A stretch of 64,000 bases of DNA from Thysanoteuthis rhombus. Its lineage: Eukaryota; Mollusca; Cephalopoda; Oegopsida; Thysanoteuthidae. A model generated the notes under the pieces. That model saw only the letters and a program-made list of their open reading frames with translations. It was not told the origin of the DNA and did no database searches. Position numbers and translations under genes: made by a program. Every line of letters starts with the position of its first letter. Positions within the stretch are counted from its first letter, which is position 1. The stretch lies in assembly GCA_963457665.1 (NCBI GenBank), contig OY735209.1:62661475-62725474 (forward strand), read 5' to 3'. Below, piece by piece: positions 1 to 11,952 of the stretch.

Positions 1-3000
1 GCCAGCTGCCTACACAAACAGCCAGCCGCCCACACACACACGCAGCCAGCCGCCTACACACAAACATGCAGCCAGCCGCCTACACACACACACGCAGCCA
101 GCCGCCTACACACACACACACGCAGCCAGCCGCCTACACACACACACACGCAGCCAGCCGCCTACACACACACACGCAGCCAGCCGCCTACACACACACA
201 CGCAGCCAGCCGCCTACACACATACACGCAGCCAGCCGCCTACACACACACACACACGCAGCCAGCCGCCTACACACACACACGCAGCCAGCTGCCTACA
301 CACACACACCCAGCCAGCCGCCTACACACACACACCCAGCCAGCCGCCTACACACACACACACACACACATCCAGCCGCGTACACACAAACACTCACACA
401 GCCAGCCGCCTACACACAAACACTCACACAGCCAGCCGCCTACACACAAACACTCACACAGCCAGCCGCCTACACACAAACACTCACACAGCCAGCCGCC
501 TACACACAAACACTCACACAGCCAGCCGCCTACACACAAACACACACACAGCTAGCCGCCTACACACACACACACACACAGCCAGCCGCCTACACACACA
601 CACACACAGCCAGCCGCCTACACACACACACACACAGCCAGCCGCCTACACACACACACACACAGCCAGCCGCCTACACACACACACACACACAGCCAGC
701 CGCCTACACACACACACACAGCCAGCCGCCTACACACACAGCCAGCCGCCTACACACACACACACACACAGCCAGCCGCCTACACACACACACATAGCCA
801 GTTGCCTACACACACACACATAGCCAGTTGCCTACACACACACATAGCCAGCCGCCTAATCACACACACAGCCAGCCGCCTAATCACACACACAGCCAGC
901 CGCCTAATCACACACACAGCCATATGCATACACACACAGACACAGCCGCCCACACGCAGCCAGCCGCCTACACACACACACACACAGAGCTAGCCGCCTA
1001 CACACAAACACAAACACACACACACACACAGCCAGCCGCCTACACACACACACACACACCCACCCTACCGCCCACACACACACATACAGCCTGCCGCCCA
1101 CACACAAACACACACAGCCTGCCGCCCACACACAAACACACACAGCCTGCCGCCCACACACAAACACACACAGCCTGCCGCCCACACACAAACACACACA
1201 GCCTGCCGCCCACACACACACACACACACACACAGCCAGCTGCCTACACAAACAGCCAGCCGCCCACACACACACGCAGCCAGCCGCCTACACACACACA
1301 CGCAGCCAGCCGCCTACACACACACACACGCAGCCAGCCGCCTACACACACACACACGCAGCCAGCCGCCTACACACACACACGCAGCCAGCCGCCTACA
1401 CACACACACGCAGCCAGCCGCCTACACACACACACGCAGCCAGCCGCCTACACACATACACGCAGCCAGCCGCCTACACACACACACACACGCAGCCAGC
1501 CGCCTACACACACACACGCAGCCAGCTGCCTACACACACACACGCAGCCTGCCGCCTACACACACACACCCAGCCAGCCGCCTACACACACACACACACA
1601 CACACATCCAGCCGCGTACACACAAACACTCACACAGCCAGCCGCCTACACACAAACACTCACACAGCCAGCCGCCTACACACAAACACTCACACAGCCA
1701 GCCGCCTACACACAAACACACACACAGCTAGCCGCCTACACACACACACACACAGCCAGCCGCCTACACACACACACACACAGCCAGCCGCCTACACACA
1801 CACACACACAGCCAGCCGCCTACACACACACACACACACAGCCAGCCGCCTACACACACACACACACACAGCCAGCCGCCTACACACACACACACAGCCA
1901 GCCGCCTACACACACACACACAGCCAGCCGCCTACACACACACACACAGCCAGCCGCCTACACACACACACACAGCCAGCCGCCTACACACACACACACA
2001 GCTAGCCGCCTAAACACACACACACAGCTAGCCGCCTACACACAAACACACACAGCCAGCCGCCTACACACAAACACACACAGCCAGCCGCCTACACACA
2101 AACACACACAGCCAGCTGCCCTACACACACAGCCAGCTGCCTACACTCACACATAGCCAGTTGCCTACACTCACACATAGCCAGTTGCCTACACACACAC
2201 ATAGCCAGCCGCCTAATCACACACACAGCCAGCCGCCTAATCACACACACAGCCAGCCGCCTAATCACACACACAGCCATATGCATACACACACAGACAC
2301 AGCCGCCCACACGCAGCAAGCCGCCCACACACACACAAACAGAAACACAGCCAGTTGTCCACACACACACACACACAGCCTGCCACCCACACACACACAC
2401 ACACACACAGAGCCAGCTGCCTACACAAACAGCCAGCCGCCTACACACACACACGCAGCCAGCCGCCTACACACACACACGCAGCCAGCCGCCTACACAC
2501 ACACACGCAGCCAGCCGCCTACACACACACACGCAGCCAGCCGCCTACACATACACACAGCCAGCCGCCTACACACACACACGCAGCCAGCCGCCTACAC
2601 ACACACACGCAGCCAGCCGCCTACACACACACACGCAGCCAGCCGCCTACACATACACACAGCCAGCCGCCTACACTAACACATAGCCAGCCGCCTAATC
2701 ACACACACAGCCAGCCGCCTACACACACACAGCCATATGCATACACACACAGACACAGCCGCCCACACGCAGCAAGCCGCCCACACACACACAAACAGAA
2801 ACACAGCCAGTTGTCCACACACACATACACACAGCCTATGGCCTACACACACAAACACACACATAAACAGCGGCCTACATACACACACACACACACACAA
2901 ACACAAGAACAGCCAGTTACCCACACACAAACCGATGAACATGGCCGGCCGCCCACACACGAACACGGCCAGCTGCCCATACGCATACACATGGCCAGCC

Positions 3001-3700
3001 CTCCACACGCATATACACGCCTACACACACACAGAGCCGTCCACACACACACACATAAAGCCAGCCGCCCACACGCACACACACAGCTAGCTGCCCACAC
3101 GCACACACACAGCTAGCTGCCCACACGCACACACACAGCTAGCTGCCCACACGCACACACACAGCCAGCTGCCCACACGCACACACACAGCCAGCTACCC
3201 ACACGCACACACACAGCCAGCTACCCACACGCACACACACAGCCAGCTGCCCACACGCACACACACAAGCCAGTGGCCTACACACATTCACACGCAGACA
3301 GCCAGTGGCCTACACACATTAACACAAAGACAGCCAGTGGCCTACACACATTAACACAAAGACAGCCAGTGGCCTACACACATTAACACAAAGACAGCCA
3401 GTGGCCTACACACACACACACACAGTCAGCCAGTGGCCTACACACACACATACACACGCAGACAGCCTGTGGCCTAGACACACACACACACACACACACA
3501 GACAGCCCGTCCCCTACACACACACACACACACAGACAGCCAGTGGCCTACACACACACACACACAGACAGCCTTTCCCCTACACACACACACACAGACA
3601 GCCCGTCCCCTACACACACACACACAATGCCAGTGGCCTGCACACAAAACCAGTGGTTCGCAGATACACACACACACACGCACAAACAGCCAGTGAGTGG
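1..3700. repeat. CA-rich minisatellite with ~1.2-kb higher-order repeat
   Basis: Tandem units of about 22-33 bp combine a GCCAGCCGCCTA core with a variable (CA)n tail. A distinctive block (gccagctgcctacacaaaca) recurs at 1, 1235 and 2412, giving higher-order units of about 1234 and 1177 bp; the third is shortened. A landmark, catatgcata, occurs in each at 921, 2278 and 2734. The 30-bp subrepeat containing aaacactcacacagcc is present about five times in unit 1 (391-545) and three times in unit 2 (1627-1720), so units differ by local copy number. After about 3040 the core changes to AGCTGCCCACACG, then to GCCAGTGGCCTA with 33-bp spacing. Long open frames here (for example 828-2156, plus) encode only a QPAAYTHT-like repeat and are a by-product of the unit composition. 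The tract probably lies in an intron of the FBXW2-like gene. Confidence 0.95.
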
Positions 3701-5024
3701 GGTAAAACCTTCGAAGAATGGTATGAGGGTTGATCAATAAGTTAATAATTAAATTTTGATCTGAAATGTTCATTGTATACTGCTCAATCCATGGGTAATC
3801 ATTGGTTTCAGTGCATTGATCAGGAAGTAGATTATGTTGAAACTTATTCATAGTGTTAAATAAACATTTTCTTCAATCATTAGGCTATGGACTTATTGAT
3901 GTACTTACACATGTCTTCCTTGAGAGAAAATATTCTCAAGTTAACCCTCACAAAACTCTTGGAGCGTATATCTGGAAATATGTTCCGTAAATCTCTTATA
4001 GAAGTCTATTGTGATATCTATTGTCCCAGAAATTTATAGAAATATAGTAAATGAGATTTTTCCAGCTTTTACAACTGCATATTCTGAAGTCATCAATGTA
4101 TGAAACCGATGCAGAAATTAGTTTATACTAGAAAACTGACCAGGTGTAAGTGGAGTGATCTTCTTTTTCATCTCTTCAGGGATGAATGTACATCATAATT
4201 TGGATTCTTAAAAATAGGGTAAAATCTGAACTAAAAATTTTTTTTTTTTAACCAGTTTATGAAAATTAACTATTTTGGATTTTTATACCATTTTTAAAAG
4301 GATCAAAGTTGAATGCATGTATTACAGCTTCCAGTGCTTATTACCTTCATTGGACCCATATTTGACTTTCCTAAGGTCACTTCTTCCTTTCACACCAAGT
4401 GTCGTCAGTTATACAATATCTATGACTAATTCTTTCTACAGATATGAGCAATTCAATTCATTCAAATTATTAACTATGTAAATGATGTAATAACTTGTTT
4501 CTGTTTCACTAATTTTTCACATATTTGTTCATTTTATGTTAAAAACAGCGCATAAAAGTTGTGTCGTTTTCAAACATTGAGTGAGCTTTCTTTTTTCAAA
4601 TATCAAGTTTTTTTTCCTTCCTTTCTTGTATTCTATTTTTCTATATTGAAGAAAGATTTTTAAAAAGGAATAAAATGACCTGGTGTGACATAAGAGATTT
4701 CTTTTCCTTCCTCTTTTTTTTTATTATACCCCCCCTATTATCAAAATAACAGCTTTCTTTCTTTGATATGAATGCTGTCTATCTCACTTTAAGTACTCTC
4801 CCTTTGTGTCACTTAGTTACATACAAACACCATTGACCAATTCAATTCCGGTTCTAACATGAAATTTTCTCCGTTCTTAGAACTGTTGTCATACATTGCA
4901 GTTAAAAGTAATCTTTTGGAACATGTCAAATTTGGGTCGAAAAGAGATAATAAGCGCCAAGCTGCCAATTAAAGTTGACATGTTTATTTCTCCTCAGGGA
5001 AAAAAAAAAATCAAAATACCAAAC
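3701..5024. other. AT-rich intron-like DNA, no gene seen
   Basis: This lies between the minisatellite and the FBXW2-like exon. It has no long open frame, no recognisable WD40 exon on the minus strand and no clear repeat. It is most simply read as intron downstream of the splice donor at 5024 on the minus strand. Confidence 0.6.
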
Positions 5025-5534
5025 CTGTGACAATTTTGCCGTCATGGTAATGAATAGCCATTACTCTGCTGTGATGTCCCACAAGCAGTGAATCTTCGAA
5101 TGCTTCCCCCGCTTTCAGTGGTTCGACTTGTAAAGCAGACACCTTTAGAAACAATCTCTTGTAGAAAGCAGCATCTTTGGAGCTCGGCAGGTTGACTATC
5201 CCAAGGCATAGACACTGAAGTTGCCAGACCTCTGACAAAGAGTTGACCAAATTGTGCCAATGTTTACTGACTAAAGAACAATTGAACAGAGAGTCGATGT
5301 CCAGATATTGCAGAATTATGAGGGAAAGTTCCACAGGAAGCAGTCGGAGAAAATCTCGAAAGAGCAAAGACGGTAATACGTTGGTCATGTACGTAAGTTG
5401 GGTTGGAGTGCAGATGTTGAGAAGGTGACTCAAAGTGTGGTTCCTCTGCTCATCGGTAAGCTGCTCAAAATGCAGACTGACCGCCTGCAACCAGTCTTGG
5501 AAATCAGCCATTCCTTTCTCCTTTGCTGCCTTTC
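5025..5534 (-). CDS. FBXW2: FBXW2-like F-box/WD40 protein, 5' coding exon
   Basis: F-box/WD repeat proteins of this type are substrate-recognition subunits of SCF (SKP1-CUL1-F-box) ubiquitin ligases. The F-box binds SKP1 and the WD40 propeller binds the substrate. The likely start is the ATG at 5511-5509 (MADFQDWL), which sits where FBXW2 proteins begin. From there 163 residues are encoded in this exon. Residues about 54-100 are the F-box (RDFLRLLPVELS, then LVSKHW and EVWQ). Residues about 142-163 open the first WD40 repeat (LLVGHHSRVMAIHYHDGKIV). The exon is bounded by an acceptor (minus strand ...ttatgtag before 5534) and a GT donor at 5024-5023, phase 1 within a Gly codon. The in-frame ATG at 5556 lies upstream of the acceptor, so I rejected it as the start. 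The 5'UTR exons (higher coordinates) and the remaining WD40 exons (lower coordinates) are not found in the window. Family assignment rests on remembered FBXW2 architecture; a related FBXW paralogue is the alternative. Confidence 0.85.
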
Positions 5535-5640
5535 CTACATAACTTGAGGGAAGCATAAGTGAATGAGATTCTTACTTCACCTAAAAGACAAAGATTAAAT
5601 AAATATTTAATCAGGTTTTTTAGTAGTGGAAAAGAAAAGA

Positions 5641-5805
5641 AGCATGGTGTGTTGGGTTAAAAAAATAGGAAAAATGGGCGATCAATGAATAACTCTCTTC
5701 TCTCACCATTTGTTGGATAGTGATCACTAAAAGAAGTCTGGATTTTCAAAAAAAACAAAACAAGCGGGCAAAAACTAAGGGATCAGTTTAGCATGAACTT
5801 ATATA
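5641..5805 (+). repeat. Dispersed repeat family R1, copy 1
   Basis: The copy contains the family blocks gatcaatgaataa, ctctcacc-ttttgttgg, gtgatcact and an A-rich stretch followed by acaagc. The same order occurs at 6590-6760, 15170-15415 (inverted), 38785-39010 (inverted) and 40041-40190. There is no coding content. It is probably a non-autonomous transposon or SINE-like element; its termini were not resolved. Confidence 0.7.
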
Positions 5806-6589
5806 ATAAATTTCCCTCCCACTAAAGACCTATTGGGGTAGAAGGCATTTGGAAAAACCATCCAAAAACCTTTTTTTGAGACATAAAGAGTAAATGTATA
5901 AATTTTCAGCCCTTCAGTGTGGCCTGGATGCCTGATAAATAACCAGCCAGCTAGATCAACTTAGAAACTGAAGAGACCTAAGTTGATATTTTCCAATGAT
6001 GATCTCAAAAAGGCAGAATTTCTATCAACTCTAAGGGAATATTAAAGGAAGCCTCTCAGTAGACAATAGAACAACACAGAATTGATCTCTCCAAGGCACA
6101 AGCTTCAGCAGAACATATGAAAATCCTGGGATGCCCAGTTGACAGAATCATCCACAGGGAACCACAGCAATACCTTTGGCATCAACTTGGCTGCAGGAGC
6201 TGCCTGAAGGGAGCCAAAGTTGGCATTCAGCCATGTTGGTGGGTGGCACTCTCTGGCTTAAAGCAGATGTCCATCTCCTAAGCTGGTTGTCAACCATAGC
6301 TAGAGAGGCCAATCTACCCTGCTATTTACCCATAGCTGAGAGGAAGAAAGATGGGTCCATGCCTTTCCCAAGGGCATTAGAGCAAAGTGAATGCAAACTC
6401 AGTTCACCAATTCCATTCTTTGTGCTCTTACCTATTCGGCCACATGCACCTCTAAGAAAATATTGAAGGTACAAAAGATATTGTGTTTTATCCAATGTAT
6501 TATGTTGAATCTAAATCAATACAAACCCAAGTACAACAGTTTTCATATTAAGATAGACTTGTGTTTCGATTTGTATAATGAACAGGTTT
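5806..6589. other. No gene recognised
   Basis: A moderately GC-richer patch at about 6150-6380 carries an open frame (6176-6466, plus) with no recognisable domain and no splice or codon evidence. It may be an unidentified repeat. Confidence 0.4.
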
Positions 6590-6760
6590 GGTAAGTCACC
6601 CAATAAATACTGTTATGCAACCAATGTCTCTTGGCAACATGCCATGTTGGTAGTGATCAATTCAAAAATTGGAAAAAAGGGCTGATTCATAAATAAGTTA
6701 CTACCCTTGCCTTTCGTTGGGCGGCGATCATTAAAAAAAATTTCAAAAAACAAAACATTA
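6590..6760 (+). repeat. Dispersed repeat family R1, copy 2
   Basis: It starts near ggtaagtcacccaataaat, then gccatgttggtagtgatcaa, gttgggcggcgatca and an A-rich tail. It aligns by eye with the reverse complement of 38785-39010. Confidence 0.7.
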
Positions 6761-8716
6761 ATTATAAAAGATTATGTTGAAAACTGGATTTTCATAGAAG
6801 ATGGTAATTAATTAGACACTAAAAGTGAAGTGAGAATATAAGTAAATTGTTGAGAAAACTTAGCACTGAATTGGAAAATTACCAAGAAACGATAATCTAG
6901 ATGTAAAGGTTTTGGAATTATCATATATGTTGTCAAAAGGGGTGGGGTGGGGGTGGGGAGAAGGAAAGATTACTACAAGTTCGTTAAGTCGCTAATACGA
7001 AGCCAGTTCAAGTCAGATGTTGAGACATAATCAAAGGGAGATCACTTCAATGAAAATTTATTGTTTCGTAACGTAATATATTTTATGCAAGAAATGATTT
7101 TTTCATTTCGAAGTAGTTCTGTGAGCGCCGTGCACATTTTCTGCGAAGATATATCTATAAATGAAGTGCTAAAAAATAGTCATCATTGAATTTCCATCGT
7201 AAATTTTCTAAATGACATTAAAGACACAATAAAATACTTGAACTTCGGATCTGGTTTCAAGTTACGTCGGTTTAATTTCGCAGTAGTGGTCAAAAAAAAT
7301 TTTTCTTAGAAATTTTCTCATAGAATAAGTCACTATTTTGAATGAAAAATAATTTGATATTCGCATTCTGATATCCTTCAATTTACGTATATTTTCAGCA
7401 ACTGCTTGACTCAGTGGTGGCCTTTGCTTTGATATAAATTAACCTACGGCGGTGTTTGACCGGCATAGAGAGGTCCCAGAAGTCACATAAAGGCTCTAGA
7501 GAGTATAATTAAACAACATATCCACCAGAAATCAATGCAATAATGAAATCAAAAGACATTAATTTGTTCTTAATCAAATTGCACGCAATGAACTCGTCAA
7601 AGTACGACGGGATCCGGGAAAGTGTATATGTATGCATCTAACGTACCAAACTGACCTTTTGATAAAATTTTAAAAAAATACATGTTTGCGTTGACTTTCA
7701 TTATTGCCGTATTTCCTGATAAATACATTGTTTAATTAATATTATGTCTTTAAAGAGTAGTGGTCATTAAATAACAGATTTTTCTAACTAAAGGAAGAAA
7801 AATCAACGCGATGACTTAATGCTACGGTCGTGTTCGGGCAAAAGGCATCAGTCAGAAGAATAACAGTTACAAATAATTCATCAGAATTCGTACTTTTCAA
7901 GTAATTTAATTCAGTTTAGAATTTCAAATTCAAATGAATAAATGTTTTGTATATTTCGTACCTAATTTATTTCTATTTAACAAGGTAAAAAAAATTATGT
8001 CGTTAATCATTGAATTTGTTTTGTAAATTTCAAGCAATAAAAAGGTTTTTTAGTTTCATTTTCGCATTAATATCTAAGGAACACATATGTAATTTGATGT
8101 TACAATTACAGGTATTTTTTGCGTACATAGATGTAATATCATGACCGCTATAGATGTCAACTAGAGTAGCCTCCCTTCGGAGGCTAATTCAGAGTAGTTT
8201 CTCGTTTTTAATATCCTGCTCATTTAATAGCTAAACATGTTGAGTACATTCGAAAACATTGAAATCTTCGGATGTTTTAATTTTATATTCATTAATATAT
8301 TATTTAAGAAACGCTGAAATTTGGATGTGTTGTTTCAATTTTTATTTAAAGAAATATCTTTTAAGAAACGTTGAAATCTTTGGATGTTTGAATTTTATTG
8401 TTAAAGGAAAAGTATGCACGAAAATATATGATGGCTCTTGAAATCTTCACAGAATAAAAAAAAAAAAAAATTTAAACATTATCACAGCCATCGTATAATC
8501 TCTAGAGTGTATAGATTGATTAGTACACTCGAAAATTCACACGAACGCTACAATAGATAATGAAAATGAAACGTCATTTCAAACAATATATCTTTCTATG
8601 AAAAATTGAAACAATTGTTAGAGACTTCGTATGATTTTTTGAGAGTACTTAACATTGATTGACACAATAATAGAAAAAAAAGTTTGTTTTACCTTTATCT
8701 CTCATCAATAAAAGAA
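6761..8716. other. AT-rich DNA, no gene seen
   Basis: There is no convincing open frame and no repeat beyond short A/T runs. A near repeat of gaaacgttgaaatctttggatg occurs at about 8260-8280 and 8360-8385. One short perfect hairpin lies at 8167-8186. Confidence 0.5.
8167..8186. other. Perfect 8-bp hairpin
   Basis: TAGCCTCC (8167-8174), loop CTTC, then GGAGGCTA (8179-8186). The stem is GC-rich in very AT-rich surroundings. No function is assigned. Confidence 0.5.
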
Positions 8717-9205
8717 TTACCCGTATTGATATGATATCAGTGCTATTTTAAGACGAAATGTCTTAGATATACTTTCAGTCAAACGATTCCAAACCACGAA
8801 TTCATCCCAAATCGGGAAAACAGTCCACCCGACTACATGCCAAATATGCATCCATGGATTTTCCATATCTTCAGTATAAATCTTCTCATCAAAAGGATCC
8901 ACGAATCATGCTGATATATGCCTGAACATACTTTTGCTTTTAGTTTATATGCCTTCCAGCCACCACTCACTACACGTGTATCCGGGAGAATGTGCTCCCT
9001 GATATCGTCCTTCCAAAGTCAGTCGGTGTCGACAAGGAATGCACACCAAGAGGCTGCGACCTGTAGCGTAGTCGTCAAAGCAAATACCCAGTGACCTGCA
9101 CGAAATCTTCTGTATTTTCTCTGGAAAAAATTTGGATTCGATTCCGACAGCCGCAGTCTCTCCTTTTTTATCGACGCCACTAATATCTAAGGCCTCGGTT
9201 TGCAC
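8717..9205 (-). other. Unrecognised open region with raised GC
   Basis: Two neighbouring minus-strand open frames, 8945-9205 (86 codons) and 8717-8902 (61 codons), occupy a patch less AT-rich than its flanks. Their predicted peptides are not low-complexity; the first has CRSLGICFDDYA and four cysteines, the second is Trp-rich. I recognise no family. A perfect hairpin (cctcggt-TTGC-accgagg, 9193-9210) sits at the start of the first frame. It could be a decayed transposon, an exon pair or chance. Confidence 0.25.
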
Positions 9206-11837
9206 CGAGGTTGAAAATACTTTTCGTAAATAGTTGGCCTAATTTGTATTTGTACTTGTTCAGTTGACTTTAGCATCAAATGTAAGATCCGTTAAGGGAA
9301 ATTCACGAGCCAAGCCAGCCCGGTAATTATGAACATTTCCGTAGAGTCAACATAGTCCCTTCAAGAGATGAGTCAATCCAAACGCTAATGCTAGGTAGTA
9401 TTTTTTTTTAGATATATATATTCATTAAAATTAAATTCAAACTTCGAAATAGATTTCAACGGCTTAATTATAAAATATGATTTTAAGTAAAATATTCATT
9501 AAAATAAAATTCAAATATTTCAGGAGCTTTATTAAAATACGATTCTAAATAGTATGTTCAAGAACCAGAATATTTGTAGCTTATTAAGTCAGCTGGAAAT
9601 AAATATGAACAAATTCAGTTACTCTCAGGCTATGAAGTTACCAAAAAAATCTTTCTGTCGGCTCCAAGGAACCAAGGGAAGCAACTTTTGTTAACATTTA
9701 TGGGAGCCAATTTACATCTGTGCGTGAAAAAATTACCTAATTAAAAATGTGCTTTTCGTCAAATTTGCCAAAAGCAAAATTTATCGTACATTCAGCAAAG
9801 GCGTGGTCCGTTGAGACACCATGGTAGCTATTACTTTCGGCCAAATCTCTAAACTCGCTGAACGCAGCTAGATTTTTCTAACAGTTCAACGAAAAGAGAG
9901 CAAAAACTATCAACAGTTGAAACCGCATTTTATTAAATCTAACTTGAAAGGATATGGTTAAGGTTAGTTACTTCCCTTGTATAATATGGCAAAAACGTAC
10001 CAACCTGCTAACCTTAATTCCAATCCTATCTATTAACCCTATTGAAAATATAATCGATGATAACGATATTTCAACATCGGTAAAAATCTAGCCACTTTTA
10101 GCCATTAAAAAAATTGTCAATTCAAAATTTCCCAACAGTAGCAGCAGCAGCCATAGCATCTCTCCCTTGCCAAATATTGGTATTCTGTTAAATCTTACCT
10201 AATCAAAATTATGACCAAAACGTTTATTCATTTGAATCAACAAAAAAAGAGAATTAAATTACTTGATTGGTAAAAATTCAGTCAAAACGTTCGTAACTAC
10301 TGCTATCCTTTTGACTGATGTCTTCTCGTCCGAACACAATCGTAACATTCAGTGGTCCGTACTACACTGCTACCTTTTGGTCTCATGCCTTTTGACTTAA
10401 TGCCTTTTCACCTGGGTTTTATTAGCCAGCGAGCAGAATGAAAAACCCTTGGAAAAACAAAACACTTTCCATTTTTTAAAACGAGTTGATAGGAAAACAT
10501 TTTCTTGGAGCAATCTTACAGATTTGAAACTTATTCAAAAATTGTTTAGTTTCATTATTTATTACCCACTCTGGCGCTGTAATTTAAACAGACAGTTTTT
10601 CTTGAAAATTGATTCAATTTTCCATCAGAGAGAAAACAAAAGTTCAGAAACTCTTATGTATGCATTTCTAAAGATGTGTAGTAAAGGAATTTTTCGCAAA
10701 GAAATTCCAAAAATATAACACAGCAATTTTTTTTATAGTAATAACATTAAACTCTAATAATAAGACTTTTTTTTTTCAAGGTTTCTATTAGATCAGAACC
10801 AACTGAAATTTAGGGTAGATATTAAAATAAATCAGGTTAGAGTTAAAAAAAGACGTGTGTAAAATTATTACTTACCTTGCTAAGTAGCCGATTATCTTTC
10901 AGCGGGGAAGATTCCACTTGTTTATAGTTCATGATAAAAGCCATTATTTCAAAAGCAAAAATGCTCGCTGTTTAAGATGATAAACTTTCATACTATCTTG
11001 GATCAAAGTTTGTTTATCAAGTAAACTTGGTTTAAAAAATGCGTAACACGAAGTTCGTATTAAAAAGAAAGAAGATAATAACAATGGTAACTTTACCCCC
11101 AAAATTATTTCTAAAAAAATTAGATTAAACGGAATGAATGCAGAAAGTATACATTATAATTCACTAAATAAAGAAACTCGAGATGAGGTTTTTATGATAA
11201 TTCCCTTTGACGCAAAACTTCTGAATTCATGCGATTGTGGGTGCTTGCTTTCAATAATTATATTTTTCCGGTGTTGTACATAGAATGCCTCTTGTAAATA
11301 AACATCCGTGATTTATTGGTATTTCATAGGTACTTGCTTGTATTTACTTGAACAAATGCCAACTTTCACTTCTTTGTTACGTTCGTTGAAGATCATGTAC
11401 CATGATGTCAACTGTTGAGAGAATCATCGATTCAGCTCAATACAATGAGAGAGTGCAGCCGAGTACATTTCTTTTTCACCAAATAATAGGACGCCTCATT
11501 TTGGCGATTACTAAACTTAACCTAGTCTGGTAGGTATCCAGTATTGCTGGTTCATCGCGTGTCTTGTTTTGACAGAATTAAAATTCAGCATTCAGCACTG
11601 TTTTTTTTGTTTGTTTTTTTTTTTTTTTTTTTTTTGTTTTCGTTTTTCTTGCAAATGTAGCCATTTTTTTTTTAACTGTTTCAGCCAAAATAGCCATTTC
11701 TAGTTATAAAATAAGCTAGTGGTGGATTTTGATTTTTTAACGGGTTTTTGGCGTTTTCGAGCACTTTTTCATGTTGATTTTACGCAAAAAATCTTTTGGT
11801 TGCCAACACTGTATGTATGGCTTAAATAGTGGTATTA
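9206..11837. other. AT-rich DNA, no gene seen
   Basis: There is no supported coding region. The plus-strand frame 10449-10718 is AT-rich with no recognisable domain. A poly-T run of about 23 bases lies near 11612-11634, and a short (AGC)n run lies near 10138-10152. Confidence 0.5.
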
Positions 11838-11952
11838 CCTCTGAGATTCGAAAACCAACAAATTGTTCGCGAGAGGAGTTTGGTAGCTGGCTGATTTAAC
11901 AAGATAGAAAGCTCCTCTTGCGAACAATTTGTTAGATTTCGAGTCTCAAAGG
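11838..11952. repeat. 115-bp near-perfect inverted repeat (hairpin)
   Basis: The left arm (11838-11879) begins CCTCTGAGATTCG and runs through AACAAATTGTTCGCGAGAGG. The right arm (11911-11952) is its reverse complement with only about five or six mismatches over 42 positions. A spacer of about 31 bp separates them. A transcript would fold into a long hairpin. It could be a small palindromic transposon remnant or a miRNA-like precursor; sequence alone does not separate these. Confidence 0.85.

Noticed and set aside
1-3700. CRISPR-like regularly spaced 30-33-bp repeats
   Set aside because: Units are contiguous low-complexity repeats with no unique spacers, in a eukaryotic intron-like setting with no cas genes.
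66-3733. Long plus and minus open frames (up to 442 codons) in the minisatellite
   Set aside because: They encode only the repeat (QPAAYTHT or CVCVGGWL types) in several phases on both strands at once; no signal, domain or splice evidence.
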